DNA of 64,000 bases, taken from assembly GCA_024741835.1 (NCBI GenBank), contig JAENRP010000009.1:124001-188000 (forward strand), read 5' to 3'. The first letter of the stretch is position 1. Each line of letters starts with the position of its first letter. The notes beneath the pieces are model-generated. The model saw nothing but the letters and a program-made list of their open reading frames with translations. It ran no database searches and had not been told where the DNA came from. The translations under genes were made by a program, and so were the position numbers. The stretch is from Diplocarpon mali (Eukaryota > Ascomycota > Leotiomycetes > Helotiales > Drepanopezizaceae). Below, one piece after another: positions 1 to 10,491 of this stretch.

Positions 1-1811
1 CGCCCCATGTCAAGAACCATGCATTAGTCGCGGTATTAAACCGAGGCCTGCTGTACAATGTCCAGGAACGCGAACTCGTACAGGTACGTGGGTTACGGCT
101 CAGGCTCATGCCAACGGGATCAATCTGACGGCCCCAGCAGCAGCAGCAACAGCCGCCGCCGCCGCCGCCGCGTGCAGTGGCGGCCCCTGCTCCGGGCTTC
201 TTCGGCCCCTTGGTGCCAGCCTCCCCGGCCGAGATGGAGGAGGAGGAGGATCACGAGAATCTCAGAAAACACCCGATCGACACGGATCAGCCACCACAGC
301 AGTCGGGCCCCCCGCTCAAGCGACCCCGACTCAGCAATGGCTACGAGCCTGGCTTGGAATCATCGACGCCGATGGACGTCGACGACGAGGCGAACCTGGA
401 CGAGAACGCCTATCCCTCCCCCGAACAGGTCCCGTCGCCCGTCGTGGCCACGGCCGGCCCGGAGACGGGCACCCAGATCGACCGCGTCCACGACCTGTCG
501 CCCGCGACGGTCTTCCTCGAGCTCTCGGAGGACCCTTCGTCCAAGAATGTCGTCCTCCTTCAGTGCGAGTTTAATCCGCAGCATCCTTCCATCTTGGCGG
601 CTGCTGGGACCGATGCGCTAGCCCGCATGTGGACCCTCCCGCATCCCAGTCCTGACTCGGGATCCGTGAGCCCCGGCACTGGCCAGGGCCGCGCTCCCTG
701 CGCAACCCACGCGCCCCTTCTCGAGGACGGCGCATCGCCCAACACGACGGTGACGGGCCTGGCATGGTCCCCGGATGGCTCGCACATTGCCGTCGCCAGT
801 GAGCCCCTCGAGGACGGCTCGGCGAGGATCGAGTTCTGGCATCGCGACTCCTCGCTCTCCGCCTCGTTCAACGGCTTCGACTCGCCGGTGATCTGCCTCC
901 GATGGAACGAATCGAGCCAGCTCTGCCTGGCCCTGTCTCCGCAGGACGAGGGCAAGGGGGCGGCCCTCACCGTCATGCACCCCACGTCGGACACGTCGGC
1001 CTCGTTGGGCCTGCCAAACCACAGTCTGCTCGAGCAGCCGCTGGATGCGGTGTGGACCGGCGCGGCGACCTTCTGTGTCTGTGGGGGCAACCTCCTGCAG
1101 GAATTCACGTTCAACCATCGCGACAATGCCATCGCGGCTGGGGGGAAGTTTGCAACGCGGCCCGGGGAGCTCCTCTCGCGCATCACGTTCGACCCCCCGT
1201 CCCGCATGCTCGCCACGGCCAGCGATTCCGGGACGATAGGCGTGGGTGGCGAGTCTCCCCGCGCGACGACGCTGAGCTGACGGTTTGATAGATTTGGGAG
1301 CCATCTGGCCAGTGCCGGTCCCTCAACGCCCACCAGGGCCTGATCACGTCGCTCGTCTGGCAGCCGCCGCAGCCGCGCGCGGCCCCCGACGCGGAACGCT
1401 TCCTGGCATCCGCCGGGGAGGATGGCGCCATCAGCCTCTGGGATGTTCGCTCACCCGATACCAAGTCGAAAGCATCGATGACCATGGGCTCCGCCGTCGT
1501 CGCCCTCGCGTTCTCGCCCGACGGGGCATATCTCGCCGGCGGGACGAACGAGCGGATACTCATCTGGAACGCCGAGGACGTGAGCCTTCCCCGCGCGACC
1601 TGGACCAGAGGCGATGAGCTCGGGTGGCGGACCCCGCAGTCGCACGACTCGGGATCGGACGAGAATGAGGACCAGTTCTCGCTGTGTTGGGACGCCGACG
1701 GGCAGCGGCTCGCGTACGGGGTGAACAGTCGGGTACGTTCCACACGGCGCTGGTGCCAACAGATCTGGAGGCTAACCTGCACAGTTGGCCGTGATCAACT
1801 TCCGTCGGTGA
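1..1811 (+). CDS. TBL1/SIF2-like LisH-WD40 corepressor subunit (5' partial)
   Basis: Exons 3-83, 138-1241, 1292-1732 and 1785-1811 (introns 54, 50 and 52 bp) give 550 visible residues in one frame; the start lies before the window. The first exon reads HALVAVLNRGLLYNVQ, which matches the end of a LisH region in the TBL1/SIF2 family. It is followed by a poly-Q/poly-P linker (CAG and CCG runs) and a charged segment. WD40 blades are recognisable, for example GLAWSPDGSHIAVAS, FLASAGEDGAISLWDVR and VALAFSPDGAYLAGGT. In yeast SIF2 and animal TBL1 these proteins tether histone deacetylase complexes (Set3C, NCoR/SMRT) in the nucleus; that role here is by family inference. The last exon codes only for LAVINFRR. 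Codon use is strongly GC-rich, like the next two genes. Family call is good; orthology to SIF2 itself is likely but unproven. Confidence 0.8.
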
Positions 1812-3001
1812 GCTGCGACGGGTGCCTGGGTGCATCTTCTGCTGCCCGCTCACCGGCCGACCAGCGGTCACCGGCCACCCGGATGAGCACGGGGCAAAAC
1901 TCTCTGGACGGGGGCGGCCCATGGATGGCGTGAGACCTCCCACTCCCCGACAGCAGCGCCCCCGACGGCCGGCCGCCTGCATCGTCGAGGCCAATCAAGG
2001 CACGATGCTGCCGCGTCAGGGAGAACAAGGTCGAGTCGCGGAGCCGGCGGGCGGGGGACTCGGACGAGGGACAGGTCCCGGCGAAGATGCAGGAATTGGA
2101 TCGTCCGCGCCCTGTCTGGTATCGTCGCGGGGCGTTGGATAGGTCAGGGCGGAGAGCAGCCCGATACCCCTTGGAAGGAAAAATTCTTAGAAGCGAAGTT
2201 TTGCAATTGAATTGTATTTTCCCTTGGGCCGTGAGAGCCCCACCCGCCTGGAATCTATCGGAAGGATGCTGGTCGGCGTCACAGCCGGGGTCTTGCTGCC
2301 TCCAACACACAAGTCCCCGTCCAACAAGCAGTCGAGGCCCATGGGGGGAAATCCCCCGGCGCAGCATGGGCGTACCGCACACACGGTCTCACCCTTCCAA
2401 GCCTCCTCGACGTGACCCAGTCCTCCGGGGAGACCTCGTCGGCGCACGAGCTTCGCGACACCGCCCTCTGCTGGTGTCGTCGCCAGTCCCCTCCCTCTCC
2501 CCCTCCCTCCATCACATCTCTACCCCATCCCACCTCTACCCCTTTCCACCTCCACCCAGATCGCACCTATGCGGGATCGTCCCGTTTCCTCGCTGGGCGA
2601 GCTTGAGCTTGGTCTCCCGTCGTGACGAGGGGTGGCTACGGGGTCTAGGTCTACAGAGATGGCCGGCTGCGATGTGATCTGACCCGGCCGGAGGGCGAGA
2701 GGCGGTCGCGTGGGCTGGGACTCGCAGGCTGGGTGGCACTCACCGTCGGCTGGGTGGGGAGAGGACCAGAATCACATTTGGTCCCGAGGAGACGATGCCG
2801 CGAGGTGCACGGCGGCTGGTGGGCAGTGGCACCTTGCCCTCACCCCGACGCCCCGCCGCGCCGCGGTCTTGCGAACGAGCACGGTCGATCGGATTCACGT
2901 GGATGTGGCACGATGCAGCGCTCTCGCGTTCTCTCGTCGCCACCTCGATTTCGGCCGTGAGGGCGTCCATCTCGGCGGTGCTGCGCCGGTGAGGTATCTA
3001 C
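1812..3001. other. Convergent intergenic spacer, GC-rich
   Basis: This lies between the ends of the WD40 gene and the GH51 gene, so it should hold both 3' UTRs. A CT-rich tract lies around 2486-2565. Open frames here, such as 2087-2677, have low-complexity composition and no recognisable domain. I see no gene. Confidence 0.6.
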
Positions 3002-5105
3002 CTACCACGCCACTGTCGACGCCAGCTTCTTCGTCGCCGGCCGGGCCCCTCCCCTCGCCACCTCGCGGACCTTTGCGCCCGTGGCCCACCGGAGCAGCGT
3101 CATGGAGTGCTTGGGAAAGGTGAACCTCCCCTGCCCGTCCCACGTCCTCTCCACGACGCCGACCTCCTCCTGGTCCCGGGTATTCACGACCGTCACGTCC
3201 CGCCCCGTCACGGTGAAGACCTGGACCGGCCCCGCCGCGCCCGCGACGTCGGTCTCGAGATCCTGCGTCGCGCTGACATTCACGACCACCAGGCTCAGCA
3301 TTCCCTCCTCGTTCACCGTCGCGCTGACATCCAGCCAGCTCGCGCCCTGGTCCAGCACACCCTCCAGCCACCGGGGCTCCGTGGGCCCGTCGTACGCCCC
3401 GGCCCGGACGTGCAGGCCGACGGTCCAGCCGCGCATGTACCGGCTGAACAGCAGCAGCGGCCACCAGGTCGTCTGCCGGGCGATGCCCTCCGGGCTCGTC
3501 ATCAGCGGGCTGATCACGTTGACGCTCTGCGCGATGTTCGCCATGCCCACCCACTTGCTCTGCCGCACAAACACGTTCAGCCACACGGCGACGGCCAGCG
3601 CGTCGGACAGCGTGTACGCCTCCTCGCCGCCCTCCTCGCCCGGCGCGCGCACGGGGTCCCAGACGTTCCACTCGTCGAAGCAGATGCGCGTCCGCGGCAC
3701 GCTGGCCGGGACGCTCTGCTCGATCCGCGCCACGTCGATCAGGGCCGCCGCAGTCTCGATGGCGCGCTCCGCGGCGAGCGGGGCGATGGCGTTGGCGACG
3801 TGGTCCTGGGATGCCGTGTACATGTGGATGCTGTGCATGTCGACCAAGGGGATGCAGCCTTGCAGCACCTCGTGGTCCCAGGACGCCAGGCCCGTCTCGC
3901 CGCACAGGATCAGGATCAGGCTGGGGTCGAGCAGTTTGAGCGCCTTGGCCCATTGTGCGGCTTGCTTGGAATAGTCGGCTGAGGTCATCTGACCGACTTG
4001 CCACGGCCCCCACATCTGCGAGGGCGAGAGAAGACGTTAATCAAAATCCACCTTTCCGGGGCTTTTTCCTCTCGAGATAATTGAGAGCTCAGAGGAGGAG
4101 GGGGGGCAGTGCGTCCGTACCTCGTTACCGAGCGCCCAGTACTTGATGTTATACGGCTCTTCGTGCCCGTTCTTCCTTCGGAGATTGGCGTAGTAAGTGT
4201 TCTTGGTGCCATTGCAGTACTCGACCCAGGCGAGGGCTTCATCCAAAGTGCCCGTGCCGAAATTGAGAGCAAAGTAAGGCTCGACTCGCTTCTCTCTGCC
4301 CTCGCTCAGGACGCCGAGCCAATGCATGAATTCATCGGTTCCTAGCTTGCCGTCAGCACGCTCCGCGGCTCGCCAGCGAGGTTGAAAGTTGAACAAGGGC
4401 ATGGGAGGGCCGGCTACCAAACTCGTTGGTTTCTGTTCCCAGCCAGGCCAGCTCTGGACGCGCTGGTCGGTTCTCTCGGGGCCCGACTCCATCTTGCCAA
4501 TGGTACGTGGCGACGAAATTGCCCCCGGGGTACCGGATCACGGGGATGTCGAGCTCGCGGAGAGCAGCCAGGACGTCGGTGCGGTAGCCGTGGGCGTCGG
4601 AGAGGGGATTCCCCGGCTCGTAGATGCCGCCGTAGATGCAGCGACCCATGTGCCTGAGACATCAGCACCGTGTCCAGGAGATGGGGGAGGGGAGAGGGGA
4701 GAGGGGAGATCTTGGGTGATGGGATGGGATAGTCATCTTTGGTGGAAGTAAGGGGCTTCGAGGTTGACGGTGCAATGTGAAGGCACGTCGAACGGCATCA
4801 TATGATATCTCGGACAGCTGTCTCGAGATATCCAGCCTGTATCTGGCCATCCAAATCAAGTGCACCAGCGAGCAGGTGAGCCTGTCTCTCTCCCGCTTGA
4901 GACGAGAGAGCTCTCGTTCGAAGCGGATGAACCTACTCCATGAAACCGCCATATATATTGGGATCTATCGAACCATCAGAAAGTCCCGTGATAATCTGCC
5001 TCCGGGCGCGAAGACTCGGCAGGTACCTATTCTCGACAACCTCCGACTCGCCTCGACCCGGATTGAAGGCGTCTCGTCCTCGGGGATTCTGGTGAAAGTC
5101 GCCAT
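3002..5105 (-). CDS. GH51 alpha-L-arabinofuranosidase, intracellular type
   Basis: Exons 5105-5027, 4964-4937, 4653-4418, 4341-4121 and 4015-3002 join to 525 aa. Introns are 62, 283, 76 and 105 bp; the second exon has only 28 nt. The protein hydrolyses terminal alpha-L-arabinofuranosyl residues from arabinan or arabinoxylan oligosaccharides. GH51 landmarks are present: IRVEASRR near the start, [36 protein letters not shown], the acid/base Glu in WALGNEMWGPWQ (about E188) and the nucleophile Glu in CFDEWNVW (about E303). There is no signal peptide, fitting the intracellular fungal AbfC type. It is transcribed divergently from a sugar transporter at 6059. The start was chosen because the short N-terminus ([14 protein letters not shown]) aligns with the family and the ATG follows a normal leader. 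Length is normal for the family. Confidence 0.93.
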
Positions 5106-5510
5106 GGTTGATACTCGTCCGGTGGGTGTGCGGTCGACGCGTGCTCGGCGCGGAAGAGATACGATCGGGAGCAGAACCGATGCAGAACAGATGCACCCGG
5201 CCTCGAGAAATTGTCGAGGAAAAATAAGCCGACCAGCCCCCAACTCTCACGACAGCTTCATGTTGGTGGAGTCGGAGTCGGACCCAGGCCGTCGAAACCC
5301 ATGCCCCCTCTTCCACCTCGCCAAACAACACAGATCTCTCTCTGCTGATTGGCGCGCATGCCACCGAGGACGCACGGCGTTGCCGCGGGCAGCGGACGAC
5401 GGGCGTTGATTGGTGGGATATCACTGCAGCGGCATAAGCGAGATGTCAATACTGTGGACTCGACTCGACGTGGTCTATACCCCACACGGCTCATTCCCGG
5501 ATGTCACAAG

Positions 5511-5590
5511 AAGGGTATATGTATGTTATATACATGCTATGTAAACCGGGAAGGGTACATGTATGTTATATACATGCTATGTAAACCGGG
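5511..5590. repeat. 40-bp tandem direct repeat, two copies
   Basis: Units 5511-5550 and 5551-5590 both start AAGGGTA and end GTAAACCGGG, and differ at one position (tatat versus tacat). Each unit contains the near-palindrome ATGTATGTTATATACAT. It lies between the divergent GH51 and transporter genes. Confidence 0.9.
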
Positions 5591-5801
5591 ATGAATCTAT
5601 GCGGTGTCCATGTGGTTATGCGTCCCAGTCAGGGGCCGACTTGTCGACGGCTCTGCTCCCGTCCACCGCGCCAGCACCCAAGACGCATCAGATCTCTCGC
5701 CAGTCCGTCAGTCTGGTCCCGTCTGTCTGATTGATTCTGATGGCTGGGACCAATGGCACTGCAGATGGCGACCCCCGGCTTGACGGGGCTGGCTCGTGGG
5801 C

Positions 5802-5817
5802 GTGGGGGTGGGGGTGG
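5802..5817 (+). promoter_or_regulatory. Tandem CreA-like sites (GTGGGG)
   Basis: GTGGGG occurs at 5802-5807 and again at 5809-5814. It matches the fungal CreA/Mig1 consensus SYGGRG; paired sites are the form usually tied to carbon catabolite repression. They sit about 245 bp before the transporter ATG and about 700 bp from the GH51 ATG. The short consensus occurs often by chance in GC-rich DNA, so function is inferred only from position and pairing. Confidence 0.4.
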
Positions 5818-6058
5818 AAATAGAGATGGAGATGGAGATGAAGCTGTGCCGCGGAGCTACCCCAGTTCTCTCCCCCCGCAAAAAGCTTCTCCCAGCTCGT
5901 CGATTTCTCGCCCGCACTCTCGTCCGTCGGTTCGCTCGCTCGAATCCATAAAGGGTGCGCTGTTTCCCGGCGACGACCTCTCGAGCCATCCTTCGTCTTT
6001 CGTGGTAGGAGTGCCGTGCGAAGTCAACCGCCGCTATCCCTCTGGTCAAACCGCAATC

Positions 6059-7966
6059 ATGGCTCTGCGTCCCAAGGTCTACCAGGTACGTATCAGTTTG
6101 TACGGATATGCATATGTATATGCATATACACATACGTCTGCCGATCGCTGGCGAGCGAGTGTTGCGCGAGTGCTGACGCCAGCAGTTCCTCGTCGGCGTG
6201 TTCGCCTCGATGGGATCTATCCTCTTTGGGTACGACCTGGGTGTGATTGCGTCAGTGTAGGTGATGTTCATATTCGTCCATGTATACGTGCCGCGGAGAT
6301 CTCTTCGGGGAGCTTCCAGCTGACTTGTCGTCAGCATTGCCGCTTCGAACTTCAAAGAGTACTTCCACAACCCATCGACTACTCACACGTAAGCATGCCA
6401 CCGGGGCGAGGGCCAGGCAAGACGTCCTGACACAGTGCAGAGGAATCGTGGTCTCGTTCTTCACGGGTGGAGCGTTCTGCGGTGCGGGACTCGCAGGGCC
6501 AAGCGGCGACCGGCTCGGTCGCCGCATGACCATCGTCATCGGATCCGTCGTATATCTGCTCGGGGGGTCATTGCAGACTGGCGCCGCAAACCTCGACATG
6601 ATGTGGGCGGGACGCTGGCTGGCAGGCGTCGGCGTGGGATTCCTCGTCATGATCATCCCTCTCTACCAGTCCGAGATTGCCCACCCTTCGATCCGGGGCA
6701 TGATCACGTCCCTGCAGCAGTTCATGCTGGGCCTCGGAGCCTTCATTGCGGGCTGGATCTCGTACGGCACATACGTGGGCCTGTCCAACCAAGCCCAATG
6801 GCGCTTGCCTCTGGCCATCCAGATGCTGCCAGCTATCGTCCTGGGAGCTTTGATTTTCACCTTCCCCGAATCCCCGCGCGTGAGTCATCTGTCTATCCGG
6901 GCCTCAAACCTGCCGTACTGACCTCCTCGCCGTGGCTCATCGACCACGGCCGCCCCGACGAAGGCCTGAAGACTCTGGCGAGGCTCCACTCCAACGGAGA
7001 CGAAGACGACCCCTGGGTCAGAGCAGAGTTTGACCAGATCCAAGAAAGCCTCACCGACGAACATGAGAACGAGGCCAAATCATACCTCGACCTGTTCACC
7101 AACAGGTCCTCCTTCAGGCGTGTGCTCATCGCCTGTGCTCTGCAAGCCTCGATCCAGATGACTGGTGTCTCGGCAATCCAATACTACAGCGTGGACATCT
7201 ACGGATCCATCGGCATCCGGGGAGACGAGGCGCTCAAGTACCAAGCCATCAACAACATCATCGCTCTCGTCGGCGAGGCGATCTGCGTGCTGTTTGTCGA
7301 CAAACTCGGCCGGCGGAGACCCTTGATCTTCGGCAATCTCCTGAACATGGCAAGTCGTCTCCCGCGCGGAAAGCTTGCACGGGCGCTGACGAGCATCAGG
7401 TCTGCTTCCTCGTCGCCTGCGTCCTGATCGCCAAGTTCCCCGTCGGGAACAGCAACAACAAGGCCGCGTCCTGGGGCTTCATCTCAATGTAAGCACCCTT
7501 CCGCCTCTCCGACCCAGCGCTCACTCACATTCCCCCCCTCAGGACCTGGCTCTACAACTTCTCCTTCTCTGCCACCTGCGGTCCCATCTCGTGGGTCATC
7601 CCCGCCGAGATCTTCGACACGCGCACGCGCTCCAAGGGTGTCTCCATCGCCACCATGGTGTCCTTCGCCTTCAACACCCTGATCGGACAGGTCACCGGCA
7701 CGGCCATGCAGAACATCGGCTACCGGTACTACTTCGTCTTCATCATCTGCAACTTCACCAACGCGCTCTTCTTCTACCTCTTCCTGCCCGAGACCAAGGA
7801 CCTGCCGCTCGAGGAGATGAACTACCTGTTCACCAACGCGCCGTGGATCGTTGCCATGCACGACAAGGCCCTGTACCAGGCGAACTACGCCGGCGATCTG
7901 GAGCGGAGGGCGGCGGAGATTCAGGACAAGCATCTGGCGGTCGACACCCACGAGAAGCAGGTTTGA
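6059..7966 (+). CDS. MFS monosaccharide (hexose/pentose) transporter
   Basis: Exons 6059-6085, 6186-6256, 6335-6388, 6441-6879, 6933-7349, 7400-7488 and 7543-7966 sum to 506 aa in one frame. The sugar-porter signatures are clear: LFGYDLGVI in TM1, GDRLGRR in loop 2-3, AGRWLAGVGVGF, PESPRWLIDHGR at the end of TM6, the TM7 motif GVSAIQYYSVDIYG, DKLGRRRPLI in loop 8-9 and PETKDLPLEEM after TM12. It should move hexoses or pentoses across the plasma membrane by proton symport; substrate cannot be told from sequence. Two introns are unusual: the one after 7349 starts with GC (GCAAGT), and the one after 6879 has no AG acceptor where the frame demands one (reads gccg before TGG). Intron 1 contains a GCATAT-rich microsatellite. 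The divergent GH51 gene suggests a link to arabinose use. Confidence 0.9.
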
Positions 7967-8421
7967 CCGTGGCAGCAAGTCGTAGTCGTTGGCGCAAGGA
8001 AGGCCGTGGGAAGACGGATCTCGGGGAACGTGTCATTTCCACTGTGAAACGAGTAATGAAAGACCAACGTCGAGTGTTTGTAAAGATGCAGTGACCGGGT
8101 GAGACGGCTGTCTGAGAGGTTTGCCGTAATCCGAGCCAGGCTGTAGGTCGAGGTTGAGAGGGGAAAAACCATACTCCGGGGCAATGGGCCGCCCGGCCGG
8201 GAGGACCGTTTGTTCTCCTTTTCGGGCGGAAATACACCAACGGCGTAGAAGTAAATCGGCCGTCGAGGAAGACACCGAACCAGATGTGAAGAGATTCTAC
8301 GACAAAATACATTGGAATACTGTTCTTGTAATTATTCATACACTAATTACATCCTCAAGCAACTCTACTGATGAGTGTTAAAAACCGGAGGCATAAACGC
8401 CATACCTGTGAAGAGTTAGTC
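7967..8421. other. Convergent intergenic spacer
   Basis: These 455 bp should hold the 3' UTRs of the transporter and the Sdh5 gene. AT-rich segments around 8290-8350 could serve polyadenylation. I see no gene. Confidence 0.6.
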
Positions 8422-9404
8422 TTACATCTCCAAAGCAACGGGATAGGAGTTCAACAAACCTTTCCCCCCAGTCCCCGGAACGCTCTGAGCTAGTCCGTCA
8501 CCCTTCCCACCCGCATCGGCCGCATGAACACCTCCCGCAGACCTCGAGATAACATGCCGTCTCAGCATCGCCAAGATCTCACTGTTCCTCCACCTAGCCG
8601 GCACGGGTCTATAAGCCGGCTTGAACGTCCCGACAGTTTGTGCCCACTCGCCGCTCTGCGGCGCCACAGGGTTCTTACCCGCCGCGTTGGCCGATGCGCC
8701 TTGAGGCCCGGCTCCCGCGCCTTCGGCTGTCTCTTGCGATGTCGGGGTCGGCTCTTGGGTCGCCCAGTAGTAGATATCCCAGTCGTTCTCGTCGAGGAAC
8801 ATGTCGAGTTGTGCCATCTGAGCGGCTGTCATCTCTCTTAGATGGGCTTCGGCAAAGGTGGACATCAGGAGGTCACTTTCGAGCGTGCCTCTCTTTCGGC
8901 ATTGATCTGTGTCCCATCGTGTTAGGGCCTGGATTGCGGGAGATGGGATCGTGGGAGCTGCGAACATAATAACCGCGCTCGCGTGGTGTTCGGGTCCTCC
9001 CCGGTCCTCCTCAACGGCTCGACCTTGAATTTGGCGCCCTCCAGCTCGCCCACCCCCATATCGGCATTCGGGCCACTCTGCGGCTGTTCCTGCGTGCCCC
9101 CCGTCATGCGTTTCGTGTTCTCGGGAATCGAGTCCATTGGCACAAAGTCCGGCTCGACGGAGCTGAGCAGCTCAGGAGGGGCTTTCCGAGCCCCAACCGA
9201 TGGCATCGCATTTGAAATCGTCGAGTTGGTGTTCGTCATGTGAGGATTGAGTTTTCTCTCCGTCTGGATCTTGCGGTGATCCGCGCTACCTTCATGTTCT
9301 TGGGCTTTTCCTGGGCCGGCCAGCAGACAGGATGTGCTGGAAATCGGGCGCGCGCCGACTAGTGAAGGCCTTACGGTGCGGATTGCTAGTCTGATTGAGG
9401 ACAT
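8422..9404 (-). CDS. SDH5: Succinate dehydrogenase assembly factor 2 (SdhAF2/Sdh5), mitochondrial
   Basis: Exons 9404-8966 and 8906-8422 (59-bp intron) give 307 aa. Family members promote covalent attachment of FAD to the succinate dehydrogenase flavoprotein in the mitochondrial matrix. The N-terminus [20 protein letters not shown] is Arg/Ser-rich without acidic residues, a typical presequence. The core after the splice reads [19 protein letters not shown] followed by [12 protein letters not shown] and [11 protein letters not shown], the hallmark Sdh5 fold region. The C-terminus extends about 100 residues beyond the core with a Gly/Ala/Pro-rich, probably disordered segment, as in other filamentous fungi. 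The splice restores the conserved Tyr in LLYQ. The start was taken at the ATG that gives the presequence. Confidence 0.9.
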
Positions 9405-10491
9405 CGTTGCTTTGTGGTATCGTTGGAAATGGTGCAGGACGGTGTTGAGGGGTGGTCTAAGCCGAAGCTTCATATTGGCGAGATCCGGGGAAGAGGAGTC
9501 GGCTGCGTCATCAGTGATGCACGTGACTGTAAAATATCCGTACAATGCAACAGTTTATAATATGGCGTATGACTAGAACAATGAGATAATTGGAAAGCGC
9601 ACATTCTACAGTTTTTTCGGGGCGACCAATCTTTGTTACAGGGTAGATGGTTTGCAGAATATGAAAGTATCACTGCGGCTCTAATTAGTCATGTGACAGT
9701 TTTCCAGTGTTTGGTTCGAATGCCCCTCCCTTTTCATCGACGTGATGTAAAACAGAGTTTTGTATCTAGTAAACCTGAGACTTGTCCCTGATCATTCATG
9801 TTATATTTGCCTTCAAAATAGATGCTCACTAGAAGGAATTCTGTAGCCGAGACCACTGTTCAATGTAAACAAGAGTAGGGTGCGACTAGACTACGCTTCT
9901 AAGCCACTAGAACAAAAAACATTGAGCGCATATATATTGCCAATATTCATGAAGCTGCTCTTGCACAATTGGCCCAGATTGTCAATTTATGCAGCAAGCA
10001 ACGCACAGGCTAGTCTTAGCCGTCCTCAATAGATTCAAGCTCCTTATCTGAACCAACGAGGCTGTAAACATCCTGCTGCCCCAGTGTCCTTAATTCAAAT
10101 GGTAGTATCTCTTGTTAATCTCTAAAGCCCTCGGCCAATTTAAATTGTCTTATCTTGAGTACCAATGTTGACGAGTGATTTTTTTTCGATGAAAGGCTTT
10201 GGTTTAGTGAAAAAGAACTTCTTCTGTGGGGTATTCAGATTTTAATATGGGCCACAACATGGCATAACAGACCGTGAGATATCATTAATACCTGAGCGAG
10301 TAGTAAATAGTCAGAGGTGGAAGCTGTGACCGATCCCTTGAAGTGACGGATGCTGACCTGCCTATTCTCTGTCTGAAAGTTTGCATCCCAAGAACGCAAT
10401 TTAGTGGGGTGAATAGCTGCTTCCCGCAAAAATCCGATGCCGTCAATAAAGATGTCGTGAAATCGTTTCATTTGCAATCTGCTCGTATTTC
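9405..10491. other. Intergenic spacer, AT-rich
   Basis: Base composition drops sharply here compared with 1-9 kb. It holds the Sdh5 promoter and the 3' side of the 664-aa gene. A minus-strand frame at 10235-10477 looks protein-like, but I could not join it to the upstream gene by a sound splice. No RNA gene recognised. Confidence 0.5.

Larger units (their letters stand above)
5106..6058. promoter_or_regulatory. Shared divergent promoter region, GH51 and sugar transporter
   Basis: These 953 bp separate the two start codons and must hold both promoters. Visible elements are a 40-bp tandem repeat (5511-5590), tandem GTGGGG motifs (5802-5814) and a GATGGA-type repeat near 5825. I did not find a convincing XlnR (GGCTAA) or AraR box by eye. 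A long plus-strand ORF crossing the region from 5753 is not in frame with the transporter start and has low-complexity content. Confidence 0.6.

Noticed and set aside
2087..2677. 196-aa plus-strand frame after the WD40 gene
   Set aside because: Low-complexity composition, no domain, lies in a convergent 3' spacer.
2895..4013. Long open frames (372 aa minus, 291-297 aa plus) overlapping the GH51 last exon
   Set aside because: They are shadow frames of a GC-rich exon; only the GH51 frame carries conserved motifs.
10235..10477. Protein-like minus frame that could be a C-terminal exon of the 664-aa gene
   Set aside because: No donor of the right phase joins it in frame; the acceptor before it leads to early stops in other phases.
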